A stretch of DNA of 7,876 nucleotides from CALAED01 sp937891035 (GCA_035642125.1 DASQSZ010000126.1:1-7876); one strand, 5' to 3'; shown: positions 1 through 7,489, numbered from the stretch's first letter. Made by a program: numbers and translations. Notes: generated by a model not told the origin, from the letters alone.

Positions 1-108
1 CACGCGATTAGAGCCGACTTCTGCCCGCGCTCGGGCAATTTGAGGCCGTTGTGTGGTCAATGACTTGCGGAACGATCTTCCTGCAAACTGCCAAAAATCG
101 CGCCAAGT

Positions 109-128
109 CTGGCCGGACCATCGGCCAG
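109..128. repeat. Perfect 7-bp inverted repeat, 6-base loop, in the leader
   Basis: CTGGCCG at 109-115 is the exact reverse complement of CGGCCAG at 122-128, with GACCAT between. It lies about 145 bases before the isomerase start, where an operator or an upstream gene's terminator could sit. No T-tract follows, so a classical intrinsic terminator is unlikely. Short GC-rich palindromes are common by chance in such DNA. Confidence 0.4.
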
Positions 129-260
129 CCCGGCAGTCAAAGGGGGGAGTCTTCCGTCGAGTTCCCTCTAGCTTTTGCACAGACGTCGGCGTATGCTGCC
201 ACCACGCTTCTCGGAAATACGGGGCGCGCACGTGTCATTGGGGTCATCCGCCTTGGGGGC

Positions 261-272
261 GGAGAGGAGGAG
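261..272 (+). promoter_or_regulatory. Ribosome binding site fixing the isomerase start at 274
   Basis: The purine run GGAGAGGAGGAG lies immediately before ATG at 274. The more upstream in-frame ATG at 175 has no comparable site and would add 33 arginine-rich residues ahead of the Tat signal. This decides the start. Confidence 0.8.
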
Positions 273-273
273 C

Positions 274-1350
274 ATGTCCATCGAGCAGAATCACAAGCTG
301 AGCCGTCGGCGCTTCCTTGGCGCGTCGTTCGGCGCGGCGGCGGGCGCGGTCGCGCTCGGCACCGGCTTCGCGACGGCGGCCCGCGGCGGCAACGGGCTGC
401 TGGTGCCGCCCGGCAAGCGCAGCATCATCCTGTTCACCGTGCGCGACCGGATCGGCGCGGCGCCGGACACGACCGGCGTGCCGTACGGGTTCGCGCAGGT
501 GCTCGAGCACCTGGCCGAGATCGGCTACCACGGGATCGAGTTCGCCGGCTACAACCAGAACACGCAGATCCTCGGGCGGCAGATCACCCCCGCCGAGATC
601 CGCCAGATCCTCGACGACAACGGGCTCATCGCCATCGGCAGCCACGGGAGCATCCCGTCGGATCTGAACAACGCGACGCAGATGAACAACTTCCGGATCC
701 ACATGGAGACGGCGGCGACACTCGGGCAGAAGTACATCGGCACCGGCGGCGATCCGACCGGCAGCAACTTCAAGGCCGACTGGGACGCAGCGGCCGAGCG
801 CTGGAACACACTCGGCGAGATGGCGGCCGCCAACGGACTCAAGCTGTACACCCACAACCACGCCGAGGCGTACGACTTCCTGCGCGACAGCGGTCCGCTC
901 GACGCGCTCGGTCGGCCGACCCGCTCGTCGGGCATCCGCAAGCTCGAGTACTTCCTCACCATCAGCAACCCCGAGTTGGTCCACCTGGAGATGGACATCT
1001 TCTGGGCGCACGTGGCGCAGCACCGCTTCCGGACGTACACGGACCCGGACGGCAACGTCCAGACGAAGCTGTTCGATCCGGGCGCGCTGGTGGCGGCCAA
1101 CACCAAGCGCTACCCGCTCTTCCACGCGAAGGACGGCGTACGTGACGCGACGGTGTCGAACGGCTACGTGATGGTGCCGCTCGGTCAGGGCGACATCGAC
1201 TTCACGATGTTCTTCGCGAACATGGGCGCCAAGGGCTTCCACTACCCCATGTACGAGCAGGACAACGCGCCGGGCGGCGCCGCGGACCCCGGGCGGTCCC
1301 TGCGCTTCGCCGCCGAGAGCTACGCCGCGATGGACGCCCTTCGCGCCTGA
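274..1350 (+). CDS. Tat-exported sugar phosphate isomerase/epimerase-like TIM barrel protein
   Basis: This 358-residue protein belongs to the xylose-isomerase-like TIM barrel superfamily (AP_endonuc_2 type), whose members isomerise, epimerise or eliminate on sugars using a divalent metal. Residues 9-19 (LSRRRFLGASF) form a twin-arginine signal, followed by an Ala/Gly-rich hydrophobic stretch to about residue 36, so the folded protein should leave the cytoplasm by the Tat route; there is no lipobox. The mature part shows the family landmarks: GYHGIEF (84-90), GLIAIGSHG (117-125), THNH (193-196), HLEMDIFWA (237-245), FHAKDG (283-288), GQGDIDF (304-310) and MYEQD (326-330). By family analogy E89, H194/H196, E239/D241, H284 and E328 are candidate metal or catalytic residues; these assignments are inferred. 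Length is normal for an exported member. A large secreted ThuA-sugar dehydrogenase gene follows, so a role in extracytoplasmic sugar conversion is likely. The substrate cannot be read from sequence. Confidence 0.88.
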   Translation: MSIEQNHKLSRRRFLGASFGAAAGAVALGTGFATAARGGNGLLVPPGKRSIILFTVRDRIGAAPDTTGVPYGFAQVLEHLAEIGYHGIEFAGYNQNTQILGRQITPAEIRQILDDNGLIAIGSHGSIPSDLNNATQMNNFRIHMETAATLGQKYIGTGGDPTGSNFKADWDAAAERWNTLGEMAAANGLKLYTHNHAEAYDFLRDSGPLDALGRPTRSSGIRKLEYFLTISNPELVHLEMDIFWAHVAQHRFRTYTDPDGNVQTKLFDPGALVAANTKRYPLFHAKDGVRDATVSNGYVMVPLGQGDIDFTMFFANMGAKGFHYPMYEQDNAPGGAADPGRSLRFAAESYAAMDALRA

Positions 1351-1361
1351 CGGGCTCCCCG

Positions 1362-1391
1362 AGGGACGGGCGCCTGCGAGCGCCCGTCCCT
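1362..1391 (+). terminator. 12-bp GC-rich stem-loop, likely terminator or mRNA-stabilising hairpin
   Basis: AGGGACGGGCGC (1362-1373) pairs perfectly with GCGCCCGTCCCT (1380-1391) around the loop CTGCGA. It starts 11 bases after the isomerase stop codon. No clear T-tract follows, as is usual for actinobacterial hairpin terminators. It should stop, reduce or protect transcription between the isomerase and the ThuA-dehydrogenase genes, so the two need not be made in equal amounts even if co-transcribed. Confidence 0.7.
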
Positions 1392-1452
1392 TCCCGAGAT
1401 GCACATTCGATCCGTAAACGCACCGGCCTCCCCGAGCGCCGGCAAGACGCAT

Positions 1453-1465
1453 CCCCGTACCGGGG
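1453..1465 (+). repeat. Small hairpin touching the ribosome binding site of the ThuA-dehydrogenase gene
   Basis: CCCCG (1453-1457) can pair with CGGGG (1461-1465) across a TAC loop, and the 3' arm contains the first G residues of the Shine-Dalgarno run. A slightly longer-range pair, CCGGC (1423-1427) with GCCGG (1438-1442), precedes it. The pairing could modulate translation, but a 5-bp stem is short and the core AGGAGG stays free. Confidence 0.3.
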
Positions 1466-1471
1466 AGGAGG
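1462..1471 (+). promoter_or_regulatory. Strong ribosome binding site for the ThuA-dehydrogenase gene
   Basis: GGGGAGGAGG ends 7 bases before ATG at 1479, the ideal spacing. It supports a start that yields a clean Sec signal peptide. Confidence 0.8.
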
Positions 1472-1478
1472 TCCTTTC

Positions 1479-4400
1479 ATGAGATCCGCACGGTGGATCT
1501 GCATGGTCATCGCCGGTCTCGCGCTGCTGCTGCCGGCGGCCGCATCCGCGCAAAAGCCGTCGCAGCCGCCCGACAAGCGCTATGACGTGCTCGTCCTCAC
1601 CGAGTCCCGCTCGGCCGAGGACGCCGCCGCCACGGCGGCCGGCGTCCAGGCGATCAGGGAGATCGGCCGAGGCGGCGAGTACAAGCTCACCGTCGTATCC
1701 GACTCACGCGGCGTGTTCACCGAGGCCGGCCTCAAGAACTACCGCACCGTCGTCTTCCTCAACACCGTGGGCGACGTCCTGAGCGACAACGAGCAGGCGG
1801 CGTTCGAGGACTACTTCAAGCTGGGCGGCGGCTTCCTCGCCGTCGGCTCGGCGATCGGCGCCGAGCCGAGCTGGGCGTTCATGACCAGCCTGCTGGGCAC
1901 CCGCGCCCAGGGCGCGCGGTCCGTGCAGGAGGCGGCCACGATCAAGGTCGCCGACCGGGTCCACGACGCCAGCAAGTCGCTCGCCGAGCGCTTCGACATC
2001 GTCGACTCCTTCTACAACACCACGAGCGACGTCCGCGGCCTCCAGCACGTCCTGGCCACGGTCGACGAGGGCACGTACGAGGAGAACGACGGCACGGCCC
2101 AGGCCGATGACCACCCGGTCATGTGGTGCCAGGACCTCCAGGGCGGCCGCGCCTTCTACACGGGCACCGGCCACAACGCGGCGACGTACTCGAACGTCAA
2201 CGTGCGCCGGCACCTCGGCGGCGCGATCAAGTGGGCCGCCGGCCGCTCGGACCCGATCTACAGCGACTGCGGCGCGACCGTGCTCGCCAACTACAAGCAG
2301 GTCAAGATCTCGGCTCCGCCGAACCTGAACGAGCCGATCGGCTTCGACCAACTCCCCGACGGGCGCATCATCCAGACGGCGCGCGCCGGGCAGGTTCGCC
2401 TGCACGACCCCGAGGGGGGCACCACTACCGTGCTCACCACGCCGGGCGAGTTCACGCAGGGCGTGTACACGCACAGCGAGGACGGCCTCTACGGCCCGGC
2501 CGTGGACCCGAACTTCGCGCAGAACAAGTGGGTGTACCTGTACTACTCGCCGGCGGTCGTGAAGGACGTCCCGCAGTCGGACGGGACGACGCGTACGTTC
2601 CGGACGCCGACCGGCCAGGCCGGTGAGCTGCCGATCGCGGCGCCCACCACCGGGCCCAGCCCGGCGACGTGGGACCCGTACGTGGGCTACTTCCAGCTGT
2701 CGCGGTTCAAGTTCGTCGAGGCCGCCCCGGGCGTGCCGGCGCACCTGGACATGTCGAGCGAGCAGGAGATCATGCGGGTTCCGGTCAACCGCGGCGCCTG
2801 CTGCCACGTCGGAGGCGACATCGACTTCGACAACAGCGGCAACCTCTGGCTCGTCACGGGCGACGACACGCCCTCGGGCGGCGGGAACTCGGGCGGCTTC
2901 GGCCCCTTCAACGACATGAAGACGAACGAGACCCAGACCGTGCGCGTCGCCAACGGCACCACCGGCGGCACGTTCACGCTCACGTTCGATGGCCAGACGA
3001 CCGCGCCGATCGCCTTCAACGCGACGGCCGCGGCGGTCCAGGCGGCGCTGGAGGGGCTCTCCAACGTCGAGCCGGGTGACGTGGTGGCGACCGGCGGGCC
3101 GGTCAACACGGCCAACGTCTCGGTCAACTTCCGCGGTCAGTACACGCAGGACAACGTGGCGCAGATGGCTGCCGACGGGACAGCGCTGATCGGCGGGACC
3201 GTCACCACCGCCACGTCGCAGGAGGGCGACTGGTACGTCGCCCCGTACGTCGACGCGCGGCGCAGCTCGCTGAACACCAACGACCTGCGCGGCAAGGTCC
3301 TCCGGATCAAGGTCAAGGACGGCGACATCGCCGGCGGCGACGCCAACCGGCTGGGCGGCGCCTACAGCGTCCCGAGCGGGAACCTGTTCTCGGCGGGCAC
3401 GGCAGGCGCCCGTCCCGAGGTCTACGCCATGGGCTTCCGGAACCCGTTCCGGATCCAGGTGGACTCCGAGGACATCGCGTACGTGACCGACTACTCGCCG
3501 GACTCGCAGGTTCCGCAGACCCTGCGCGGGCCGCAGGGTACCGGCCGTGTCGAGATCGTCCGCGCGCCGGCGAACTACGGCTGGCCGGTGTGCATGACGC
3601 CCGACGTGCCGTACTACAAGTGGGACTTCAACACGTCCACGACGCTGGGCCAGCCGTTCGATTGCGCCAACCCGGCCAAGGGCCCGGACAACGAGTCGCG
3701 CTGGAACACCGGGGCGACCGTCGACCCGACGACCCTGCCGGGCCGCGTCCAGACCCCGCGCCTGACGCAGCCGGACCTCTGGTACTCGTACCGCGACAAC
3801 AACCCCGCCTTCTTCCAGGGCACGCCGTGCCACGAGGCGTACGACGGGGACGCGCCCGAGGGGACGGCCGCGGGGATCTGCCCGCAGCTCTTCCCCGAGC
3901 TGTTCACGGGCGGCGTCGGCCCGCACGGGGCGACGACGTACGAGTTCGACCCGGACAACCCGAGCGAGACGAAGTTCCCGCCGTACTACGACGGGGCCAC
4001 GCTGCTCGGCGAGTTCACCCAGGACACCATGCGCGAGGTCCGGTTCGACTCGAGCAACCAGGCCCTGGAGATCAACCCGTTCCTGAACTGCGGAGCGGTC
4101 TTCTCGACGGCGTTCCCGTTCGAGTGCGACAACCCGATGGACCTGCAGTTCGGGGCCGACGGGAACTTCTACCTGCTCACGTACGGCGACGGCTTCTTCG
4201 CCGCCAACGCCGACGCCGGCATGTACCGGTGGGAGTACACGAAGGGCCCGCAGCGGCCGCGTGCGGTGATCGGCGCTACGCCGACCAACGGCCGGGCGCC
4301 GCTGACCGTCCAGTTCAGCAGCGAGGGCTCGCGCGACGAGGACCCGGGCGACTCGATCACGTTCGCCTGGGACTTCCAGAACGACGGCACGATCGACTCG

Positions 4401-5306
4401 ACCAGCCCGAACCCGCAGTTCACGTACACCGTCAACGGGGTCTACACGGCCAGGTTGACGGTGACCGACTCGACCGGGAAGACCGACTCCAAGAGCACGG
4501 TCATCACGGTCGGCAACACGGCGCCGACGCTGACGATCGCATCGCCGCTCGACGGTGACTTCTTCACCTTCGGGCAGAACATCCCGTTCGCCGTGACGGG
4601 CTCGGACGCCGAAGACGGTCCGATCGACAGTGCGGCCGAGTGCGCTCGGGTGACGGTGACGTTCGTCCTGGTCCACGACACGCACGGGCACGCTGAGGAC
4701 AGCACGCCCGCGACGTGGGATCCGGCGGCAGGCGCCTGTCGCGGCGTCCTGACCACGGATGCGGGCGACGCGTCGCACGGCGGCTACCTCGGAGGCGGCA
4801 TCAGCGCGTCGTTCACGGACAACGCGCAGGGCTCCATCCCCGCGCTGGAGACCACCGTGCAGCACGTGCTGCAGTTGCGGCGCCACGAGCTCGAGGATGC
4901 CCAGGAGAGCTTTGGGCTGAGCTCGGCCGCCGCGGAGGGCACCCGTGCCGTCAGCGCTGCCGAGGACGGCGACTGGGTCGCGTTGAACAACCGCATCAAC
5001 CTGACGAACATGAACAAGGAGATCACCGTCCGCTACGGCGCGGGCGCCACTGGCGTGGCGGCCGGCACCCCGCGGGCGGCGATCGAGGTCCGTCAGGGCT
5101 CGCCCACCGGAACGCTGCTTCAGACGATCGCGCTGAATGCGACCGGGGCGGCGAACAACAACACCTATGCGAGCACGACGGCCAGCCTGAACTTCTCTGG
5201 CTCCCAGCGTCTGTTCCTGGTGTTCCGTGCGGTCAGCGGTGGGCCGACCACCAACATCGCCAACATCAACTGGGTCGAGTTCAGCGGCCCAGGGGTCACC
5301 CCGTAA
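1479..5306 (+). CDS. Secreted multidomain ThuA / glucose-sorbosone dehydrogenase / PKD / CBM6-like protein
   Basis: This 1275-residue protein begins with a Sec signal peptide (cleavage probably after ASA, residue 24). Residues 34-255 are a ThuA-like, class I amidotransferase-like domain (YDVLVL at 35-40, GGGFLAV at 116-122, DHPVMWC at 211-217, GGRAFYTGTGH at 222-232). Residues 275-920 are a GSDH-type beta-propeller, a family oxidising sugars with PQQ in characterised members: EDGLYGPAVDPNF (334-346), ACCHVGGDIDFD (440-451), TNDLRGKVLRIK (600-611), GFRNPFRIQVD (652-662), NYGWPVC (699-705). A foreign-looking segment interrupts the propeller at about 485-582. A PKD domain follows (927-1012, with FAWDFQNDG), then an Ig-like segment (1014-1130) and a CBM6-like carbohydrate-binding domain (1133-1272, with GDWVAL and NINWVEFSG). 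It should act outside the cell on bound carbohydrate. PQQ use is inferred from family. Just 7 bases separate it from the rhomboid gene. Confidence 0.9.
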   Translation: MRSARWICMVIAGLALLLPAAASAQKPSQPPDKRYDVLVLTESRSAEDAAATAAGVQAIREIGRGGEYKLTVVSDSRGVFTEAGLKNYRTVVFLNTVGDVLSDNEQAAFEDYFKLGGGFLAVGSAIGAEPSWAFMTSLLGTRAQGARSVQEAATIKVADRVHDASKSLAERFDIVDSFYNTTSDVRGLQHVLATVDEGTYEENDGTAQADDHPVMWCQDLQGGRAFYTGTGHNAATYSNVNVRRHLGGAIKWAAGRSDPIYSDCGATVLANYKQVKISAPPNLNEPIGFDQLPDGRIIQTARAGQVRLHDPEGGTTTVLTTPGEFTQGVYTHSEDGLYGPAVDPNFAQNKWVYLYYSPAVVKDVPQSDGTTRTFRTPTGQAGELPIAAPTTGPSPATWDPYVGYFQLSRFKFVEAAPGVPAHLDMSSEQEIMRVPVNRGACCHVGGDIDFDNSGNLWLVTGDDTPSGGGNSGGFGPFNDMKTNETQTVRVANGTTGGTFTLTFDGQTTAPIAFNATAAAVQAALEGLSNVEPGDVVATGGPVNTANVSVNFRGQYTQDNVAQMAADGTALIGGTVTTATSQEGDWYVAPYVDARRSSLNTNDLRGKVLRIKVKDGDIAGGDANRLGGAYSVPSGNLFSAGTAGARPEVYAMGFRNPFRIQVDSEDIAYVTDYSPDSQVPQTLRGPQGTGRVEIVRAPANYGWPVCMTPDVPYYKWDFNTSTTLGQPFDCANPAKGPDNESRWNTGATVDPTTLPGRVQTPRLTQPDLWYSYRDNNPAFFQGTPCHEAYDGDAPEGTAAGICPQLFPELFTGGVGPHGATTYEFDPDNPSETKFPPYYDGATLLGEFTQDTMREVRFDSSNQALEINPFLNCGAVFSTAFPFECDNPMDLQFGADGNFYLLTYGDGFFAANADAGMYRWEYTKGPQRPRAVIGATPTNGRAPLTVQFSSEGSRDEDPGDSITFAWDFQNDGTIDSTSPNPQFTYTVNGVYTARLTVTDSTGKTDSKSTVITVGNTAPTLTIASPLDGDFFTFGQNIPFAVTGSDAEDGPIDSAAECARVTVTFVLVHDTHGHAEDSTPATWDPAAGACRGVLTTDAGDASHGGYLGGGISASFTDNAQGSIPALETTVQHVLQLRRHELEDAQESFGLSSAAAEGTRAVSAAEDGDWVALNNRINLTNMNKEITVRYGAGATGVAAGTPRAAIEVRQGSPTGTLLQTIALNATGAANNNTYASTTASLNFSGSQRLFLVFRAVSGGPTTNIANINWVEFSGPGVTP
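2931..3224 (+). other. Inserted beta-rich module inside the dehydrogenase propeller
   Basis: Residues about 485-582 of the large protein do not look like GSDH. They read as a compact beta-sandwich-like module rich in Thr, Gly and Ala: TQTVRVANGTTGGTFTLTF, a middle block NATAAAVQAALEGLSNVEPG, then VNFRGQY, and a Thr-rich end. The pattern resembles modules I associate with large actinobacterial surface proteins and phage structural proteins, an identification from pattern memory only. It sits in a loop after GDDTPSGGGNSGGFGPFND (461-479) and before DARRSSLNTNDLRGK (592-606). Those two segments are normally close together in this family. The reading frame and codon use continue smoothly through it. 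Confidence 0.6.
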
Positions 5307-5313
5307 GGCGAGC

Positions 5314-6075
5314 ATGTCGAGCGAGCGTGGTCATCCACGGAACGGTGGCGGGCGCCTACGGGCGCCCGCCACGCTCGTGCTCGCGGCCGTCCTGCTGCTC
5401 GTCTACTTCGGGTTCCAGGGAGGCGGGCTGACGCTCGGCGCGTCCAAGGGGATCGACTTCCGCTGCAACGCGGCCGAGTACGGCCTGATCCCCTACGAGG
5501 TCACGCACCCGGGCACGCAGCTCACCGACCCGTACTGCCAACCGCAGGCAGCCGCGCCGGACGACGGCCATGAGCACGGGCGCAGCGACCCGGGCCTGGT
5601 CGCCGACGCCCCGGCCTGGCTGACCGTGGCGACCTCCACCTTCATGCACGGAGGTCTCCTCCCGCTCGGCGCGAGCGTGCTCTTCCTGGTGCTCTTCGGC
5701 GCCGCGCTCGAGCGCCGGATCGGCGCCGGGCGACTGCTTGGCATCTTCCTGCTCGCGGGCCTCGCGACCAGCACGGCGCTCGTCGCCTTCGTCCCGAACC
5801 TCCCGATCGTGACGTTGATCGGCGCCGCGGGGGCGATCGGCGGCGTGATCGGAGCGAACGTCGTGCTCCTGCGCGGGTCGCTCGCGCTTGTGGGCGCCTG
5901 GGTCGCGGTGCAGGTCGCGGTCTTCAACCTCGACGCCGCCCAGCCGGTCGCCGGCGCGGGCGGCGACGTCGCCTACCTCGTCCCCGCCGTCGGCCTGCTC
6001 ATCGGCGTGCTGGCGGCGATCCCGAACATCGCACCGGAGGTGCGCCCATGCCCCACGTCGGCCCCACTGAGCTGA
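5314..6075 (+). CDS. Rhomboid-family membrane protein, predicted proteolytically inactive
   Basis: This 253-residue integral membrane protein has a rhomboid fold. The start at 5314 gives a short basic N-terminus before the first membrane segment (about 17-36). A start at 5227 would lie inside the previous gene and prefix a shadow sequence. An outside loop (about 40-100) holds C51 and C75 and the His/Asp-rich DDGHEHGRSD (83-92). It is followed by the rhomboid landmark STFMHGGLLPLG (108-119), then LFGAALERRIGAGR (127-140) and further membrane segments (about 142-160, 165-186, 189-205, 219-236). The active-site GxSG is GAAG (170-173), so A172 replaces serine. The final segment reads AYLVPAVG (220-227), where proteases have AHxxG, and P224 aligns best with the histidine. 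The usual GN after the HGG motif is GA (119-120). It is therefore probably a pseudoprotease. It lies 7 bases after the large secreted protein and overlaps tatA. Confidence 0.85.
   Translation: MSSERGHPRNGGGRLRAPATLVLAAVLLLVYFGFQGGGLTLGASKGIDFRCNAAEYGLIPYEVTHPGTQLTDPYCQPQAAAPDDGHEHGRSDPGLVADAPAWLTVATSTFMHGGLLPLGASVLFLVLFGAALERRIGAGRLLGIFLLAGLATSTALVAFVPNLPIVTLIGAAGAIGGVIGANVVLLRGSLALVGAWVAVQVAVFNLDAAQPVAGAGGDVAYLVPAVGLLIGVLAAIPNIAPEVRPCPTSAPLS
6036..6040 (+). promoter_or_regulatory. Ribosome binding site of the TatA-family gene, inside the rhomboid gene
   Basis: GGAGG ends 7 bases before ATG at 6048, within the last codons of the rhomboid gene. It supports real translation of the overlapping short gene. 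Confidence 0.7.
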
Positions 6076-6227
6076 TCATCGTCCTCGTCATCGCGCTCGT
6101 GATCCTCGGGCCGAAGCGGCTGCCCGCCGCCGGCCGGTCGCTGGGTCAGAGCATGCGCGAGTTCAAGGGCTCGCTGACCGGGCCTGCGCCCAGCGCCGAC
6201 GAGCCGGAAGCGGCCGAGCGCGCGTAG
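6048..6227 (+). CDS. tatA: Twin-arginine translocase TatA/TatB-family subunit
   Basis: This 59-residue protein has the TatA/TatB signature: a short outside N-terminus, a membrane helix (about 8-20), the hinge LGPKRLP (20-26), an amphipathic helix (GRSLGQSMREFKGSL, 29-43) and an acidic, Ala/Pro-rich tail. TatA forms the pore or weakened membrane patch through which folded twin-arginine substrates cross. E8 and the LGPKRLP wording also resemble TatB, but the short length and GRSLGxxxREFK favour TatA/TatE; the family is certain, the subtype less so. The start overlaps the rhomboid gene by 28 bases in another frame, and the gene runs straight through that stop, which suggests translational coupling. 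A Tat substrate is encoded two genes upstream. The 3' end faces the convergent peptidase gene 16 bases away. Confidence 0.9.
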   Translation: MPHVGPTELIIVLVIALVILGPKRLPAAGRSLGQSMREFKGSLTGPAPSADEPEAAERA

Positions 6228-6243
6228 AGCGCGAGGCGGCAAC

Positions 6244-6252
<9 letters not shown>
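6218..6252. terminator. Possible shared terminator between convergent tatA and pepT-like genes
   Basis: GCGCGC (6218-6223) plus TAG (6225-6227) can pair with CTA (6244-6246) plus GCGCGC (6247-6252), giving nine base pairs with one bulged G and a 16-base loop. The structure covers both stop codons and the whole gap between the genes, so it could end transcription from both sides. There is no T-tract, and GCGCGC runs are common in such DNA. Confidence 0.4.
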
Positions 6253-7272
<1,020 letters not shown>

Positions 7273-7309
7273 TGAGGCAGTAGCAGCAGTCGCCCTCGTC
7301 GCGCGGACG

Positions 7310-7489
7310 TCATCGCTGCGAGCCGGGCGTCAGCTCGTCGTCGAGGTCCAGAAGTGCGTCGATGTGGGAGATCAGCGCTGCGGGCCCCCGCGAGCCGACG
7401 CCAAGAAGCACTTCGCGGCAGGCCATCACGAGCTCGTCGCGAAGCTCCAGCGGCTCCGCGAGATCAGGCTCGGGACCGGCATTGCTCAT
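7310..7489 (-). CDS. Possible small hypothetical protein
   Basis: From ATG at 7489 this frame gives 59 residues, unrecognised. The composition is protein-like: an acidic, Leu-rich sequence with two likely helices (residues about 14-30, ELRDELVMACREVLLG; and 35-53, PAALISHIDALLDLDDEL). Most third positions are G or C, though less strictly than in the larger genes. No clear Shine-Dalgarno sequence precedes the ATG, and no membrane segment or signal is present. The gene ends 37 bases before the TTG of the truncated peptidase frame and is on the same strand. It could be real, or a chance frame in a decaying region. No function is proposed. Confidence 0.4.
   Translation of the reverse strand: MSNAGPEPDLAEPLELRDELVMACREVLLGVGSRGPAALISHIDALLDLDDELTPGSQR

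Larger units (their letters stand above)
1..273. other. Non-coding leader upstream of the isomerase gene
   Basis: This stretch has visibly lower GC than the genes, and its short open frames have no recognisable protein character. It holds two small perfect inverted repeats, at 23-36 and 109-128, and ends in the purine-rich ribosome binding site of the first gene. In frame 1 a reading frame enters from the left edge and stops at 61-63, but its 20 codons have no recognisable content and cannot be called a gene tail. I looked for -35/-10 pairs; the best (TTGCAC at 175-180 and TATGCT at 192-197) has only 11 bases between the boxes, so no promoter is called. The promoter for the downstream genes probably lies here, but its position is not visible. 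Confidence 0.6.

Noticed and set aside
175..197. TTGCAC and TATGCT as a sigma-70-type promoter
   Set aside because: Only 11 bases separate the boxes, too short for a functional spacer.
175..273. Longer N-terminus for the isomerase from ATG 175
   Set aside because: No ribosome binding site, and it would place 33 unrelated residues in front of the twin-arginine signal.
244..1452. Minus-strand open frame of 402 codons opposite the isomerase gene
   Set aside because: Low-complexity Arg/Val/Ala composition typical of antisense frames in high-GC DNA; the plus-strand gene is clear.
5227..5313. Longer N-terminus for the rhomboid from ATG 5227
   Set aside because: It lies wholly within the CBM6-like coding sequence and reads as an out-of-frame shadow; ATG 5314 gives a normal basic N-terminus.
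1704..5315. Minus-strand open frame of 1203 codons opposite the ThuA-dehydrogenase gene
   Set aside because: It is a shadow: Arg/Val/Asp-rich with no domains, while the plus strand has a ribosome binding site, signal peptide and clear domains throughout.
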